Shown: positions 1 to 12,188, numbered from the stretch's first letter. The stretch: 64,000 nucleotides of DNA from Aphrophora alni (GCA_963513935.1 OY740769.1:105751762-105815761); one strand, 5' to 3'. Numbers and translations: made by a program. The notes: generated by a model from the letters alone, not told the origin.

Positions 1-2015
1 GCCGAGTGTTAGTTCAACTTATAGCCTACTAATACGATTCCATAAACCCGATGCACCAAGATATAAACCCAAGGACAGGCCCTATTCCTAAGGGTTTAGC
101 AAGGCATATTTAATAAAACGGCACTATAAGAAAAAGAGTACATCGACACAGGCTAGACACATCTAGGTCCCTCGCTTACATACCGGATAACGAGGAGGAT
201 GGGGGAATGGTGACTAATCACCACAAATATTAGATTTGGTTCTTCTTTTCGGGTAATCCTTGTTTTCCTTATTGTGAATATCACCGCAGTTCTCATTGGA
301 CATTTGATTTAATTGTTTATAGTTTATAATTATTTTGTTTATATGAAAAAACATCATGCTATACGTGAAGCTAAACCTATATGTTTAGTCAATAAAGTCT
401 TTATTTACCTGTTTGCATGAATAGGTCGTAATGTATAATTGAATCAAGTGATAATTTTTAAACTATAGTCTATTTTTGGATGAATACATTGATTTCATAA
501 ACAATGTAGGTACGTCAAAAGAAATAAAATATATATTTACTCATCCAGTACTGTAAAGCTATTTTGTTAAAAGATTAAACTAATATACTGGGTTGGGGGG
601 AAATAATGAGAAATTTGTATAATCCTGAAAAAAACACACACACACACACTAGACACAAACATGCCATAAGTTCAATCAATTTTCTATATAAGTGTTTCGA
701 TTTTATTCAATGTAACTAAAATATGGGTTCTGGACAACTCCGTTCGCTAGTTAGCATGTTTACTTAAAGTTTATGAGCTAAATTACATGCTCATAAGATA
801 TACGTTTCACGGTTACAACGTACATAAGTGCCTATTATCAAATTATTATATTATCTATATTTGTGGTAAATTATGGTTAGGGATGAAACGCTGTAAGTTA
901 AGGATATGTGGGTGTGTAGTTGTAGATAAAATGGATCATAAGCAATAGATGGGAAATGTAGAAAGTCAAACAGTATTTCAAAGACTAATAACATAAACGT
1001 TAAATCGTTATATTTATGTTTAAGTATATTGGAATGTTATTTGTTTTAAGCTTACGTTATTTACACGGATTAATTGATTAAAATAGAAAATAATGTAAAA
1101 ACATATTTGAACTTGAAGATAAATGCATCATTATAATTCTCATGGTTGGTGATTTTATTACCTTGGGGATTATCTTCTCTTGACAGATCCCATTTTATAA
1201 ATGTCAATTATATTTTCTTACTTGTTCAATTGCAAAGGGTTTGAGAAACAAATTCCTTTCAATCTAAGGAAAATATAGTCCTTATTTTCTGGCAACTTAA
1301 GTTTTATCTGGAACCATGAAAATTTGATAATTTGTTGTTTTAGAATGTAAACAACTAAATTGACTTTAATAAAATAAACCCCATATTGTTATTTGTTTTT
1401 ATTATAATGAGTGACATTTTTAACATGCGCCATAGGGATTCCCATGTTAAATTTAGCATTTAGACGAAATAAACGGAAAAGGATTAAAAGCTGAAATTGT
1501 GAATGGAGATAGAACTAACACTTGAGATGCACTCAGAAAGAGTATTCTTTCAATATTTAGGTCTTGTATTCTAATTTTAGTGTAAAAAATACTGTTTTTA
1601 ATTACCCTATTATAATGAAATTCAAAATATAAGTAGATCTAAGTAAATGAAAAGATTTGGCGTAACCGAACTTGTTTGCAATCTCCAGAGTCAAAATGGT
1701 GGCCTAAATAGTGATTGTTTTGAAGGCCGCTATTTTATTGAGAGTGAGTTAATGAATAACGGGAGTTCACCAATAGTTTAAATTTAATAAACATTCTAAA
1801 TTAATTAATACAATCTATAATGTAACAATATCAAACTAATCATTTACAATTAATTATGATTAATGATATCAAAAGATAAATAGTTAATTAAATAATTTAC
1901 AAAATAAAAATAATAATAACAATAGTTAAAAAGCAATTCATATTGGAGAAAATGTAATGATGCCAGGTGCAGCTTGGGAAGATTGGAATGTAACGGTACC
2001 TAGGGAAGTGTACAA
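1..2015. other. AT-rich stretch without a recognisable gene
   Basis: No open frame of note on either strand. The first 230 bases are less AT-rich than what follows, but I see no motif there. A short (AC)8 run lies at 634-649. The remainder is AT-rich DNA with scattered oligo-A and oligo-T runs. Confidence 0.6.
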
Positions 2016-2019
2016 GGGA

Positions 2020-2905
2020 AACAAAAGAAAACGGGACTTTACCCTTGAAGGAGCAAACGCGCCTAAACACTTAAAAGAACAAGTAACGGGATAATTGGCC
2101 AAGGACAGATGTGAATAAAAATTGTATAAAAAAAGGAGAAAACAAGGGGGAAGTTAGCGTCCTATAACTGTACTTCAGAAAGGAAGTACAACTGTTTTCC
2201 AACTGTTTTCGAAAAATAAAGGTTTTCAGAATGTAGGTCGACCAATGAGATAAGATCCCACTTTTAAAAATCAACAGCCAGATTTTGAAACCAGCCACTA
2301 AAAAGACAGAAACTATGTTTTAAAAATAATTCGAAGAATTGAACGAATCAACGAAGAGTAAGCCAACTCAAGTTACAAGAGAGGGGGCGATATTCGATAA
2401 GAACCAAAAATTGAAAAAGAAAGTTAGAAAGTTAGTCCGCGAGGGCTGAGAGTCGAGGACTGAGAGCGGAGGACTGCTAGTCGTCGAAGACTGTTGACCA
2501 AAGAGACGAGTCGTTCTGCGTCATCTTGTTAAAGGACTTTTTGTTTTAAGTCGAGTAGAATGATGAAGTCTTAAAGTGTTTGTTGACCAGAGGAGTTTGG
2601 CGTCTCTGAGTTCGTTAGCTGAAAGTCAATCAGCACAAAATTAGTATCAACGAGAAGTTAGTATTTCGTCGTCAGGAAGGAAGGCTACCAATTGCAGCTA
2701 GGACCATCCGTCACCCAAGGAGTTAAATAAGGAATTTGTGTGTGCTTCGTTTTGTTAGTGAAAAGAAATTCCGGTGAAGTGATAAAGCAGATTCAGTGAA
2801 ATTTGTGAAGTGTTATTGTGAAAAATTGACCAGTTGAAAAACGAGCGAACCATTGATAAGTACAAAATTGTCATCAAAGAATTCCCCCCGATAAATTAGA
2901 GTTAG
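2020..2905. other. GC-richer block, possible decayed element end or non-coding exon
   Basis: This block, above all 2400-2760, is clearly less AT-rich than its surroundings and contains reiterated words (GAGGACTGAGAG, GGAGGACTG, CGTCGAAGACTG). An 8-bp perfect hairpin occurs at 2169-2190 (TGTACTTC, 6-base loop, GAAGTACA). No long frame crosses it. The texture resembles a retrotransposon LTR or 5' untranslated leader, or a 5' non-coding exon, but I see no primer-binding site, no paired LTR and no coding domain, so the identity is open. Confidence 0.3.
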
Positions 2906-2910
2906 TGCTA

Positions 2911-3150
2911 ATAAAAGTTTTAAATTTGTTTTGTTGTAAAAGAGCAAGTGGCAATAAATTATAATAATATGTTTAATGTTAAAGTTTTAAATTTGTTTTT
3001 TAAAATAGAGCAAGCCGTAGCAAAAAATGATATGTTCAAGGTTAAAGTTTTTTAAATTGTTTTGTAAAGAAAAATCAAAGCCGAGGCAATAAATTGTATG
3101 TTAAATGTTTGAAGTTTTTAATTGTTTTTCTTTGTGAAGAAAAACAATGT
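2911..3150. repeat. Degenerate tandem repeat, unit about 65 bp, about 3.5 copies
   Basis: Three successive units start with TTAAAGTTTTAAATTTGTTT or a close variant, near 2911, 2979 and 3042. Each continues through a purine-rich core (AGAGCAAG, AGAGCAAGCCG, AATCAAAGCCGAGG), then GCAATAAATT and ATATGTT. A fourth, partial unit starts near 3108. The period varies between 63 and 68 bp because of small indels. The repeat begins exactly where the GC-richer block to its left ends. Confidence 0.7.
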
Positions 3151-4398
3151 TTCATTAGTCAAAACTAAAACAAAATATAATCTTGGTAAAATAAGTGTTG
3201 ATGTCCAAGAAGGATTTTAGAGAAAGTTTTGAATATTATGTCAAATAAAAATTCATTGTAAGCAAATTAAAATTAGGTTAAGGAATGTGTACAGAGTGGA
3301 TGCAGTATAGTTAAGAACATATTAAGTTATTAAATGTAATTGTTTTCTAATATAAAAAAAAATGTATTAAAGTATTTTATTTGAAAGGTTAAAAGTTGTG
3401 TTTTGCGTTTTATTAAAGAGGAGCTAGTTAGTAATTGTTATTATAGTAACGTAACAAAAATAGGAGAAGAGTTGATGTATGTTATATTAATTTACCAATT
3501 TTGGCTTATTTTAAAATTTAAAAAATAATGATAAAATAAACAAAAATTAAATTTTTCATATATGCACCTGGGATGTCATTTTAAACTCCAGTTAAGAACA
3601 TACTCATTATTAATAAGGTCAGTCTTTGTTTTGTATAAACATTTGGCCTTCTTCGACACAGACTAAAGTATTAAAACACTTAATTACAACTATTTTTGAG
3701 TATAACAAAAACTTATGGCCGCCATTTTTGTTGTAGTTGAAAAAAACAGACAGACTTTCCGATGAGTGTTTCCTTGTCTGGAACTTTAAAATGAGATATC
3801 ACAAGTGTATAATTGAAAAACTTAATTGTTTTTTATTTTATCCGTATTTTTTTAAATATAAAGAATAAATTAATTACCAGATGTGTTACATCATTTTGAA
3901 TGTCATATTAAAATAAAACTAATGGTGAACTCTGTATTCAATAATTCAATTAACAACAAAATGGCGGCTTCCAAAACAACCAGTACTAAAACTGCCATAC
4001 TGGTTCCCCTTTTGGTTCTAGTTATTGTGAAAAAGTTCTGTTTGCAAAATGCTTTCATCTACTTGTATTTCAAATTTCATCAAAATAAGGTAATAAATAC
4101 AAAAGTTAATTGTTTATACTAAATTTCAACCGTAGAAAAAAAAGCAATATTTTAAAACAATGTATTTATTATTTTTGGCTCTGTTGCGAGGTTTTCATCC
4201 TATTTGCATTAAATGCATAAAGTAAATAATTAACTTGAAACTAGGTGGAATGTAATGAATCCATTACATTTACAATATTGCTTTATCTTACCACAAAGTT
4301 ATGTAACACCATAAAAAATATGTGTCTAATTAGTTGAACATTTATGTCAAAATTAAAGTTATGATTTCATTCCATTAACTTGTAGACATTGGTCAAAC

Positions 4399-4400
<2 letters not shown>
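3151..4400. other. AT-rich, no gene seen
   Basis: Nothing is recognisable apart from two near-matching words in opposite orientation, GCCGCCATTTTTGTTGT near 3719 and ACAACAAAATGGCGGC near 3953. They could be the ends of a small foldback remnant. The 79-codon frame at 3883-4122 overlaps the second word and shows no family feature. Confidence 0.5.

Positions 4401-4401
<1 letters not shown>

Positions 4402-4446
<45 letters not shown>
4402..4446. repeat. (AT)n microsatellite
   Basis: About 22 uninterrupted AT dinucleotides. Confidence 0.97.
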
Positions 4447-4447
<1 letters not shown>

Positions 4448-5150
4448 CAGATTTTAAGGATGTGTAGAAAAAGCAGAATATATTTCATGCGAAAACATTG
4501 GCGGTTACGTAGAGAAATAAGCAGGATGTTGTCGATATATCTTGCAACTAGAGGCGTTTTTGTTTTATTTATCCACGTCTCACTTTGGTTTTGTAAACAA
4601 GTCAGAAGGAAGGTTTGAATATTTTACTGCGATGAAATTTTAAATGTTGTTTACAAGAGCACTTGTTTCTGAGCTAAGTCATAACAGTTTATATGATATC
4701 TTGAAGTATACATTACTCTCCTTGCACACCAGTTATAATAATAAAATCAAGTGCAAAGAAATACATTTGTTAAAATAATATATTAAAATTAGTTGATACT
4801 TAACGAACTAAAATGTAGATAGTTTTATTTCGAAACTCTCCGCGCTGTTTACATTACAAAAGAATAAATAAGTCATTGAACTTTTTATTTCTCTAGGAAA
4901 TGCTGAACGTCTTGTAGTCTTGAAAACAATTTGGTTGGTTAAATAATTGTTTAGGAAATATAAGATTTCAAAGTTCCTGAGATCAAAATTTGTTTTTGCG
5001 AAACCGTTTGAGTATTGGAGTAGTTTTAAAAACTCATAGTTTTTTTTAATATTTTAGTATTGGGTTAAGTCCATGTAAATTTTGAAATGGGATCTTGAAA
5101 ATTGACGTTTACTTGCACAAGACCAAAACCCTCAAAACAAATTAAAATAA

Positions 5151-5162
5151 TTAGGTTAGGTT
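5151..5162 (+). repeat. Interstitial telomere-like (TTAGG)n
   Basis: TTAGGTTAGGTT, two and a half units of the arthropod telomere repeat. Confidence 0.6.
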
Positions 5163-5805
5163 TTTTCACAATGACATAAAATAAAAATGAGTAACAAACA
5201 AAAAGAAATAATACAGGTACGTGTCAAACGAAAATCAACAATCGAGAACATGCTCTTTGTGATCAAAAATTTCATGTTCAGTTTCCTTTTCAACCTTTGT
5301 TGTGTTACATGGTCGTAGCATGTTGAATCCATTTACCATCCTGCCTTCTTTGTGTATAGTAGGTATAGTTTAACAGAGTTTATATTATTATGTGTACTTT
5401 TTATTAGTAAAAGAAGCAGTCCGATTAACACTTTTACTTTATTTCTTAAAGAGGGAAGGTTACAAACAGATCTGTGTCGCGAAAAAACTGTCCAGCGAAG
5501 TTTCTAAAACTGAAATTTGGCGAAAAAAGTGTATAGTTTAGAGATTGATGTTTGACGACGGTCTGGCAAGAGTAAACCTTGTGGAATAAAACTCGATACG
5601 CGAAAAAAAACTTTACAACACCCAGGGTTCACAGCAATCATAGTTATAATAATAATAATAATAATCAATAAACAGTGAAAATAGTTTTTTTTAATACTTA
5701 CTTTCTTTTATTTCATTTACTCTCTGTAGTATGCATTATTGCTTGCCGCTCATATATTTCTAGAAGGATTTGACTTAAGCTACAAACAAATCTGAACATA
5801 TACAA

Positions 5806-5819
5806 AGGTTAGGTTAGGA
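5806..5819 (+). repeat. Interstitial telomere-like (TTAGG)n
   Basis: AGGTTAGGTTAGGA, followed within 50 bases by further GGTTAG words (GGGTTAG, GGGTTAAG), which suggests decay of a somewhat longer run. Confidence 0.6.
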
Positions 5820-6843
5820 TAGCAGGATGGGTTAGTTTGGGTTACCACAGGGTTAAGTTAAGCTTCATCGGGAGCCTCACACTCATGTTCAATTACTTTT
5901 TATTTTTTAAACTACTTTTACATTTAAGATATTTTTCCTTTCCCTTGTTGACCATTGTTTGGACCCTCGTTAAACTTCGACCCTTCAAACATTACTTCCC
6001 CCCCCCCTGAATACGGAAACTATGCCGTACAGTTATTTTGCTTATTAAACAGGGCGACCTTCAGAATTCCTCTATAGAATCTGACCGACCAGAAATTAAA
6101 ATTACAAAACAGAAAATTTTTGCAAGAAATATTTATAAGAAGAGATGGACGATACTACTCAAACTGAAAAAAAAGGAACATAATACTGCTTTTGTCACAT
6201 ATTTATAAATTATAACATAACCTTATCACTTAAATTACTAACAACCACATTGAATATTTTGCAAAAATTTGAAAAATCGTTGCTTGTAACCGAGTTAAAT
6301 TACAACCATTCGATTACTCTTGCAAAAATATATAGTTCCAGAGGGTAGTAGAGATAGTATCAACATCTATACATCTGATGACGCAACACTCAGGACCACT
6401 GTAAGTGAGCGAGGAGTAACATTCTGCTTGAGGTGAACCCTGCTTTTACTGAAGACAATGGATCTAGACCAGGAGGTCAATAAATATCTCGTATTATAAG
6501 GTATCAAGTGTCTAAATAGCTTTATGTTATTTAGGTAATCCGTGTTGAGAGATGGATTTTACAAGGGCTATTGTATACCAAACTGAGCCTATGTAACTGA
6601 CGAAGTGTCCATCCACACATAGTAATTAGCAACATTCATAAGGTGTTATTACTCGTGAATTATAGATTCACAAAACAACAAAACAAAAACCTGAAACTGG
6701 AAAGTGGATTTAAATCTAAAAAGTACAACATGAAGACTAGAGCAATCATGAAAATCACATAATATAGAAATCAACCAAGTTGTTCTGAGCTTCTAAGCGT
6801 CTCTTAGGTAAAAATAGGAGACTCCGTACAGCTATGACTATGT

Positions 6844-6859
6844 AAGGTTAGGTTAGGTT
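6844..6859 (+). repeat. Interstitial telomere-like (TTAGG)n
   Basis: AAGGTTAGGTTAGGTT, the longest of three such runs. All three are in the same orientation within 1.7 kb. Confidence 0.65.
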
Positions 6860-7040
6860 GTCAAGATTAAACGTCAAGTACAGTATGATGCCTTGGTGTG
6901 GTCTAGGTGTAATCTTCTAGAGGTTACCAATTGCAGGTTAGTAAGATTTCAAATGCTTGGCTGTGCTTTACAGGGGCCTTTAGAAGTACACCTTAAAAGG
7001 TGATAGGTAAGATATTAGGAATATCTTAAGAAAAATCATA

Positions 7041-7350
7041 AGCTTCATGACAGGGTACGGCGATTTTAAGAAACAATTGAATACCATGGTATTAGTCCAG
7101 GGTATATTGAAATGCAGACTGTGCAATCAACACTTAGAAACTGCAAAATGATCACATACTTCTGGAATGTGAAGATATAGGGGGCAGAAGACGCCAAAAA
7201 AGGTAAGTGATCTAGCTAGAGAAATTCTATATCTACCCAAAAGAATAAAAACAAGCTAGTTAGAGAACAGAAGATACACAGAAAATCTTATAGGCTGAAG
7301 TTTCTAAGGGGTAAAACTCGGTTCCAATAACACTAATAATAATAATTCAT
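7041..7350 (+). pseudogene. 3' end of a non-LTR retrotransposon (RNase H / C-terminal Cys motif), decayed
   Basis: In the frame that starts at 7041 the translation runs SFMTGYGDFKKQL and then, at 7113-7136, CRLCNQHL followed by ETAK. Moving by one base at 7149 continues it as DHILLECEDI (7150-7179) and a basic run. T-G-(H/Y)-G-x-F, then C-x2-C, then H-(I/L)-L-x-E-C is the usual end of reverse-transcriptase polyproteins that carry a C-terminal RNase H domain (R1/Jockey/RTE-like non-LTR elements). The Cys/His ligands are all visible despite the frameshift. A TAA-rich tail (CACTAATAATAATAATTC) at about 7331-7348 fits a retrotransposon 3' terminus. The element is 5'-truncated or too decayed to follow upstream. 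It is not functional. Confidence 0.7.
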
Positions 7351-7850
7351 ACAGTACATTAATTTGTTATTAATTAATAACAATAATTTTTTGGATATAG
7401 GCAAAGTTTTCTCATTAGATTTTATTGGAATATATAAGGTTATAGTTTTATAAAAGAAAGGAAGTTATATTAAAAGGATTTTAAATCAATTAAATTTTAA
7501 TGTTTAATTAAATTGACAAACTCAATATTTGATAGCTTTGAATGTTTAATTAAAATTACATTCTCAATATTTAAATGAAGTTCATACATTGATTAGATTG
7601 AAAATATGAAAGTATGTTAATTAAACTTGTCTCAAGGGATTCCGGAGCACTACCATTAAATTGATTTATTTTCCGCTTCCTCCATTACCAATTGTTCTAA
7701 ACAAATGTTCTGATTTACATTTCATTTTTGGTTCTATACGAAAATTGTAGTTTAAACTCACAAATCTTTGAAATTTATGTTGAATTAACTAAAAATGTCT
7801 ACGATCGTCACCTTAAGAACTGCACCACTATCGTTTATACACAACTAAAC
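7351..7850. other. AT-rich DNA with ATTTAATTAAA-like words
   Basis: Several close repeats of ATGTTTAATTAAA and TCAATATTT occur between 7440 and 7600. No gene is seen. Confidence 0.5.
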
Positions 7851-7852
7851 AC

Positions 7853-7935
7853 TCATAATTGAGTGTACCTATATAAATTGTTTTATCCATTACATACTTA
7901 CATCCAAACAATAAAATTTTGTTTCTGCGAGGTCT
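7853..7935 (+). repeat. Left arm of an inverted repeat pair (partner 13251-13363)
   Basis: The sequence from AATTGAGTGTACC through TTTATCCATTACATAC to CAATAAAATTTTGTTT and GCGAGGTCT is found again, reverse-complemented, at 13251-13363. The match is near-perfect except that the partner has about 30 extra bases in the middle. Similarity stops abruptly before AATTGAGTG, and past GCGAGGTCT only a weak, gapped match (AAAGAAAACACTCATAT) remains. Confidence 0.85.
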
Positions 7936-8811
7936 TCCTTCTACTTGCATCCTCTACTTGCTCTTAAAGAAAACACTCATATGAAAAAAAAATATATATA
8001 TATAACCACAAAAACTCGACTTTGATTTTGTGTTTCATCACATTTTTCTCTAACTACGTTAGTTATATGTGATAAATTGACACATTTTTTAAAAATGGTA
8101 TCGAGTTTTCAATAACTACAGTAACATAACCTCCCCCCCCCCCTATTTTTGGCTATTTCAAAACAGTGTGTTAGAAATTCGTCCAATTTTACAAAAAAGT
8201 ATCGAAATATACGATATTGAAAATTATTTACTGACAGTGCCGTGTCATTTTTTACTAATTTCTCCCAGTCAGGTTGTTTATATCTATTGTAACGAAAAGT
8301 GTTGTTATAAACATTAATGGGAATTTGCTAAATTGTATATCAATAGTTATAGGTAATTGTAGAATAATTTGTAGCATGCATTTTTGTGTTATGGTTGGTT
8401 TTTATTTTTCGGTATAGGAGTTTAAATGTGAGCTACGACGATTATATTTAATGTACATAAATCGGAGACCATAAAAACATTAGATACGCTTTTAAAATTA
8501 AATACGTAAAATTAATATCATTACTCATTAATTTGTTTTTATTCACCAGAGCTAACACTGACATTTCTACACAAAATCTAAACATCGCTATTCACCCCAA
8601 CTTAATACTTTTTCAATATTTATATATTGAGAAATTATCAATGTTTGCACTAAGTTTTATTATAATTAGTTAAGATTTACTAAAAAATGGACGTTTAATA
8701 CGTTTAAATGTATCTATAATCACTTGGTCTCCAAGTGACAATAAATCCTGTACAAATTGTCACATTTCAAGGCAAATTCAAAACAAAAACAATCAGATTT
8801 AACGTGGACAA
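7936..8811. other. AT-rich, no gene seen
   Basis: Contains a run of 11 C at 8133-8143 and a short TA run near 7991. No feature beyond that. Confidence 0.5.
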
Positions 8812-9055
8812 CGCTTACAATAACAAACTACCACTGGTATCCCCAGTAGGTATTATGTATTATTTTTTATTTTACTACCTTCCCTCCTTACCATTCAGAT
8901 ATCTATTTGTTCTGATAGACTTTTTTATGGTGATAAACCACTATTATTTGTCAACGAAATTCTATAGGAGGCAGACATTAAAATGTCAAAAGCGTCTCCA
9001 TGAATAAATTATGATTTCAATGCTTGCTCAGCAAACAAAGTTTCGGTCAGTTAAA
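8812..9055 (+). repeat. Dispersed repeat, inverse copy at 62836-63067
   Basis: About 240 bp match the reverse complement of 62836-63067. The landmarks are CAATAACAAACT, ATTTTTTATTTTACTAC, ATAGGAGGC, AAGCGTC and the almost identical closing part ATGAATAAATTATGATTTCA through GCTCAGCAAACAAAG. A 90-codon frame (8735-9007) overlaps it. A minus-strand frame in the other copy gives a loosely similar peptide end (KFYRRQTLK versus RFNRRLK), but indels between the copies break the frame, and the non-coding flank is conserved even better. I therefore treat it as a non-coding repeat. Confidence 0.8.
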
Positions 9056-9675
9056 CTGTTCAGATTATATACCTTTTACTTCATAAATTACCTAGATTAG
9101 CTTCATTTTATTTACCACTTCCGGTAGAATTGGTGGCTTGAAATTTAACAATATAAAGTAATTTTGCTTAAATTATGCCAATAAAAATCACAATTGAACG
9201 ATCAACTAATTTTACTCACTTATTTAAATTCAGTTTAATTTTAATGGGCGAATAAGTTAATTGATACAACCACAAAAACTCCGACACAGCTTAAATAACA
9301 AAAAAATAAAACATAACCTTTGTTCTAAATTATATTTCTAGTTTAAACGGGAGGGAAACAGGGTAGAGAGGAGCGCAGGATAAAACTTTAATTGAACTCC
9401 TTCTTCAATTGTTAACTTTATACCATGTAAATAATCTAATTTAGAACATAAAATTTCAATTTTAATATTGTATTTCAAATATTTTGGAACATAATTTTTG
9501 AATATTTTGGATACTTAAGATCAAAATACTTAACGAAAATTCAATAATTCGATCTTTACACTTAATAAACATATATTCAAATATTTTCTTTTAGTTTAAT
9601 TTATTTATTTTTAGTCATTTATGTCAAATAAGATAAGAATTAGAAATACAAAAATAATATAATTAAATCCATATA
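9056..9675. other. AT-rich, no gene seen
   Basis: No frame, repeat or motif that I can support. Confidence 0.5.
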
Positions 9676-9699
9676 CCGGGTGTTTCTAAAAATCTTTCC
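9676..9699 (-). repeat. Candidate terminal repeat of a DDE transposon
   Basis: CCGGGTGTTTCTAAAAATC opens about 0.5 kb beyond the C-terminal coding end of the transposase relic at 10226-10480. Ends that begin with a GGGTGTxxC-like word are frequent in insect cut-and-paste elements (general knowledge), and the second transposase relic of this window also has GGGTGTCTC near its start. I did not find the matching opposite end. Confidence 0.35.
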
Positions 9700-10225
9700 A
9701 AAACTTCAAGAAGATTATATCTCACACTAAAACCAATGAAAAATATTATATAAATATATTTCCTAAAATATTTATTTTTCTCTCTAGCCGCTATTTTGTG
9801 TTTTTTACAAAAAAATGAATATCTCTTTAACGGTAAATTTTATGAAGTAGAAATCTGACATGCTACTGAGTGTTATAAAATCCTAATTTTGTAAAAATAA
9901 TTAACCTGTTTCTTTAACTCATTATAAAATGGCGGCTATTTACACGTTTTAACTTGAATATCTCAAAACCATCAATTTTACGAAATATTTACAAGAAACA
10001 AAATATTTTCCTTCAATATTTAAAAACAAAATGTTCTTTATTATATCTCAAGCTTAAAGGATAAAATGAATTATCGACCAAAAACTTAAAACACTAGGAA
10101 TTATCTATAGCACCCAAGTTCAACCTAGAATCAACATTTATGCAGGAAATATATTGAATAATTTAATTTCAATAAAAATCTATTTAACAAAATAATTAAA
10201 GAAGACAATATCTTTATGAAAGAAA

Positions 10226-10480
10226 CTAAAGTGGCTCTTCAAAGTGGCACCCCTTATACAAAATACATTTATCTAGACGTTTTCTCATTGACTGCCGGAC
10301 TTTTTTCAATATCCCAAGTGTTTGAGTAATCCTTTGAATCCCACTCAGAACTCTTAAACGTAGCTCCTCCGTAGTATATGAGTGTCTTTAGACGGACCCA
10401 TAGGAAAAAGTTGAGGGAATTGAGATGTGGTGACAACGCAGGTCATGTTACTGGTCCTCCTCAAACAGTCGTTTTTTTCG
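10226..10480 (-). pseudogene. C-terminal fragment of a Tc1/mariner-IS630-like DDE transposase
   Basis: Read on the minus strand, 10433-10398 gives SPHLNSLNFFLW, a decayed form of the SPDLxPLDFFLWG motif that carries the late catalytic acidic residue in this transposase group. After a frameshift, 10365-10226 reads TTEELRLRVL, then QRITQTLG, then KKVRQSMRKRLDKCI, then GCHFEEPL and stop. The (R/K)xxxCIxxxGxHFE ending is the family's usual C-terminus. In the first frame the acidic residue of SPDL is replaced by H and that of PLDFF by N, so no activity is expected. Only about 85 codons are recognisable. The plus-strand frame at 10378-10614 is antisense noise over this relic. Confidence 0.7.
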
Positions 10481-11560
10481 TTTCGTTCAGGTGGCTTCGT
10501 ACATTTAAAATGAAATTGGAAATTCAATCAAGCATGCACCAGATGCTGTTTCGTAAGTTAAGCAGCACATCATCTAGATCTATAGTTAAAAATGTAAATA
10601 TTTTTCACCATTGAGCGTTGGAGATTATAACCAGAAAAATCAGTTAATCCACAATTCTAGCGCACACAGTTGTATTGGCGACGGCTTTGCCTAATAGCAT
10701 GAAGGTTTTTATAAGAATATATGTGTGTGCGTGTGATGTTAACAATGGCTGTTTTCGTAAATTTCACTTCATTGGTAAAAAATAAATAAATAAATTAAAA
10801 AAACTACGTACTGGCACATTTTCGATAAACCATTGACAAAAGTAAAACAAGGGGAGGAGAATCATGTGATTGGAGAACTTGAATTCCCTGAACGTGGTAG
10901 GGATGGAGTTCTTGCGTCGCCTACATTAACACATTAAATTGTAGGACCAATTATCTAGTACTCTTTTCAGGATTATTGGATATTTCATAACATACATCCT
11001 CCTCAAATTCAAGTGTTCTAATGACTTCCTGTTTTACAGAGACGGGGATGAATAGTAGAGAAAGTTTTGTGACGGTACTCTATTAGAAAAGTGCTTTTAG
11101 TACAGTCTTTTATATTTATGACTGATGCAATGCACAAGACCTTACATTCAATGGATGTCTACCAATGAGTTTGAAAATACGTCATTATTATTTTCTGATA
11201 TGACAATATTACACATGTAATAATATAATAACATAAAATTATATTTTCTTTACAACACTTGGAATCCACTTATTCACTTTGATTAATAGCAATAGAATAA
11301 CTGGAAATAGGTTTTTATTTACAACCATCACAGATATTTTGTTAATAATCAGCTGTTGTGTAACATAGGTATTATTCAAAATATAAACAATGTTCACAAA
11401 TTTTGGAAAACATATAGGCTAAGTAACAACCCATAAAAATAAAAGACGTTTATTATGTAAAGTTAAAATTATTTTTAAATTCCAAATACATAAACAAATT
11501 TACAATAATACTGTGAATAAAATAAAATGAATATATTTACAAATGTAAGTTACATTTATT
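10481..11560. other. No gene seen
   Basis: 10850-11110 is slightly GC-richer and might be the remaining upstream part of one of the flanking elements, but I could not find a supporting motif. The rest is AT-rich. Confidence 0.45.
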
Positions 11561-11569
11561 AAACTTACA

Positions 11570-12010
11570 AAGATGTAATATATGGTGTACCTCCGAGTAC
11601 AATGATCCACACAATGGAATAGTTTTATGTTGTTTTTTAAAACCCGTACAAATTTGTAAACTTTTAATACCTTCTGGAAGCTTATTCAATAGATTTCCAC
11701 TGGATTAGGAAGGAAGTTTACTATAAACATAACCTGTGTTGTTTGGCACGATAGTCACAAGCTAGCCTTGTCTTATAATAGCGTTCGCCCGTTGTCTGGA
11801 CATAATCACAGTTTAAAATAAGCTAAACACTTCAAGTATGTATGTATATAAACGGAAGTATAAGTATTCTGAGCTCCTTCAAAACATTTGTACAAATTTG
11901 TGTTTGTTTTAGACCTGCAATATGCCTAAGCTTGCTTTAACAGGTGAAATCCTCTTTGCATATAGTGAACTGATGATATTCCCCAAAGAAGAATTCAAGT
12001 TCAAATAATA
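11570..12010 (-). pseudogene. Reverse-transcriptase C-terminal region of a CR1/Jockey-like non-LTR element
   Basis: In minus-strand order the visible pieces are: LLWGIS near 11985; then, at 11927-11912, RHIAGLK, matching the (L)QKRxxRxIxGLK region; then LKELRILILPFIY at about 11880-11847, the K-x-L-x-I-L-x-(L/V)-P-x-x-Y signature; and finally NLLNKLPEGIKSL at 11695-11657, followed by FKKQHKTI and LYSE. These occur in the order usual for the region after the polymerase fingers and palm in CR1/L2/Jockey-type elements. At least three frameshifts and several stops separate them. The polymerase palm itself is not visible. This is a relic. Confidence 0.7.
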
Positions 12011-12130
12011 ATACACTTGTCTATAATAGTTTGCTAAATAATTAAAGTACCGTATTAGTGTTTCAGTACCAATATAAATGAGCGAATTACAGTACTACTA
12101 TTGCTAATATGGACATTACAGTTCAATTCA

Positions 12131-12136
12131 TTGTTG

Positions 12137-12188
<52 letters not shown>

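Larger units (their letters stand above)
4447..7040. other. Mostly unannotated AT-rich DNA with small repeats
   Basis: No gene is seen. An (ATA)n run lies at 5646-5665 and a run of 10 C at 5998-6007. The part from about 6400 to 7040 is less AT-rich and directly precedes the retrotransposon tail that starts near 7041. It may be decayed upstream sequence of that element, but I could not follow a reading frame through it. Confidence 0.5.

Noticed and set aside
2071..2298. 75-codon minus-strand frame, hydrophobic
   Set aside because: Composition (Phe, Leu, Ser, Tyr) is what A-rich plus-strand DNA yields by chance. No domain, no supporting repeat copy.
8735..9007. 90-codon frame as a membrane protein conserved with 62880-63068
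   Set aside because: The two copies differ by frame-breaking indels, and the non-coding part after the stop is the best conserved stretch.
10378..10614. 78-codon plus-strand frame
   Set aside because: Antisense to the transposase relic at 10226-10480, whose motifs lie on the minus strand.
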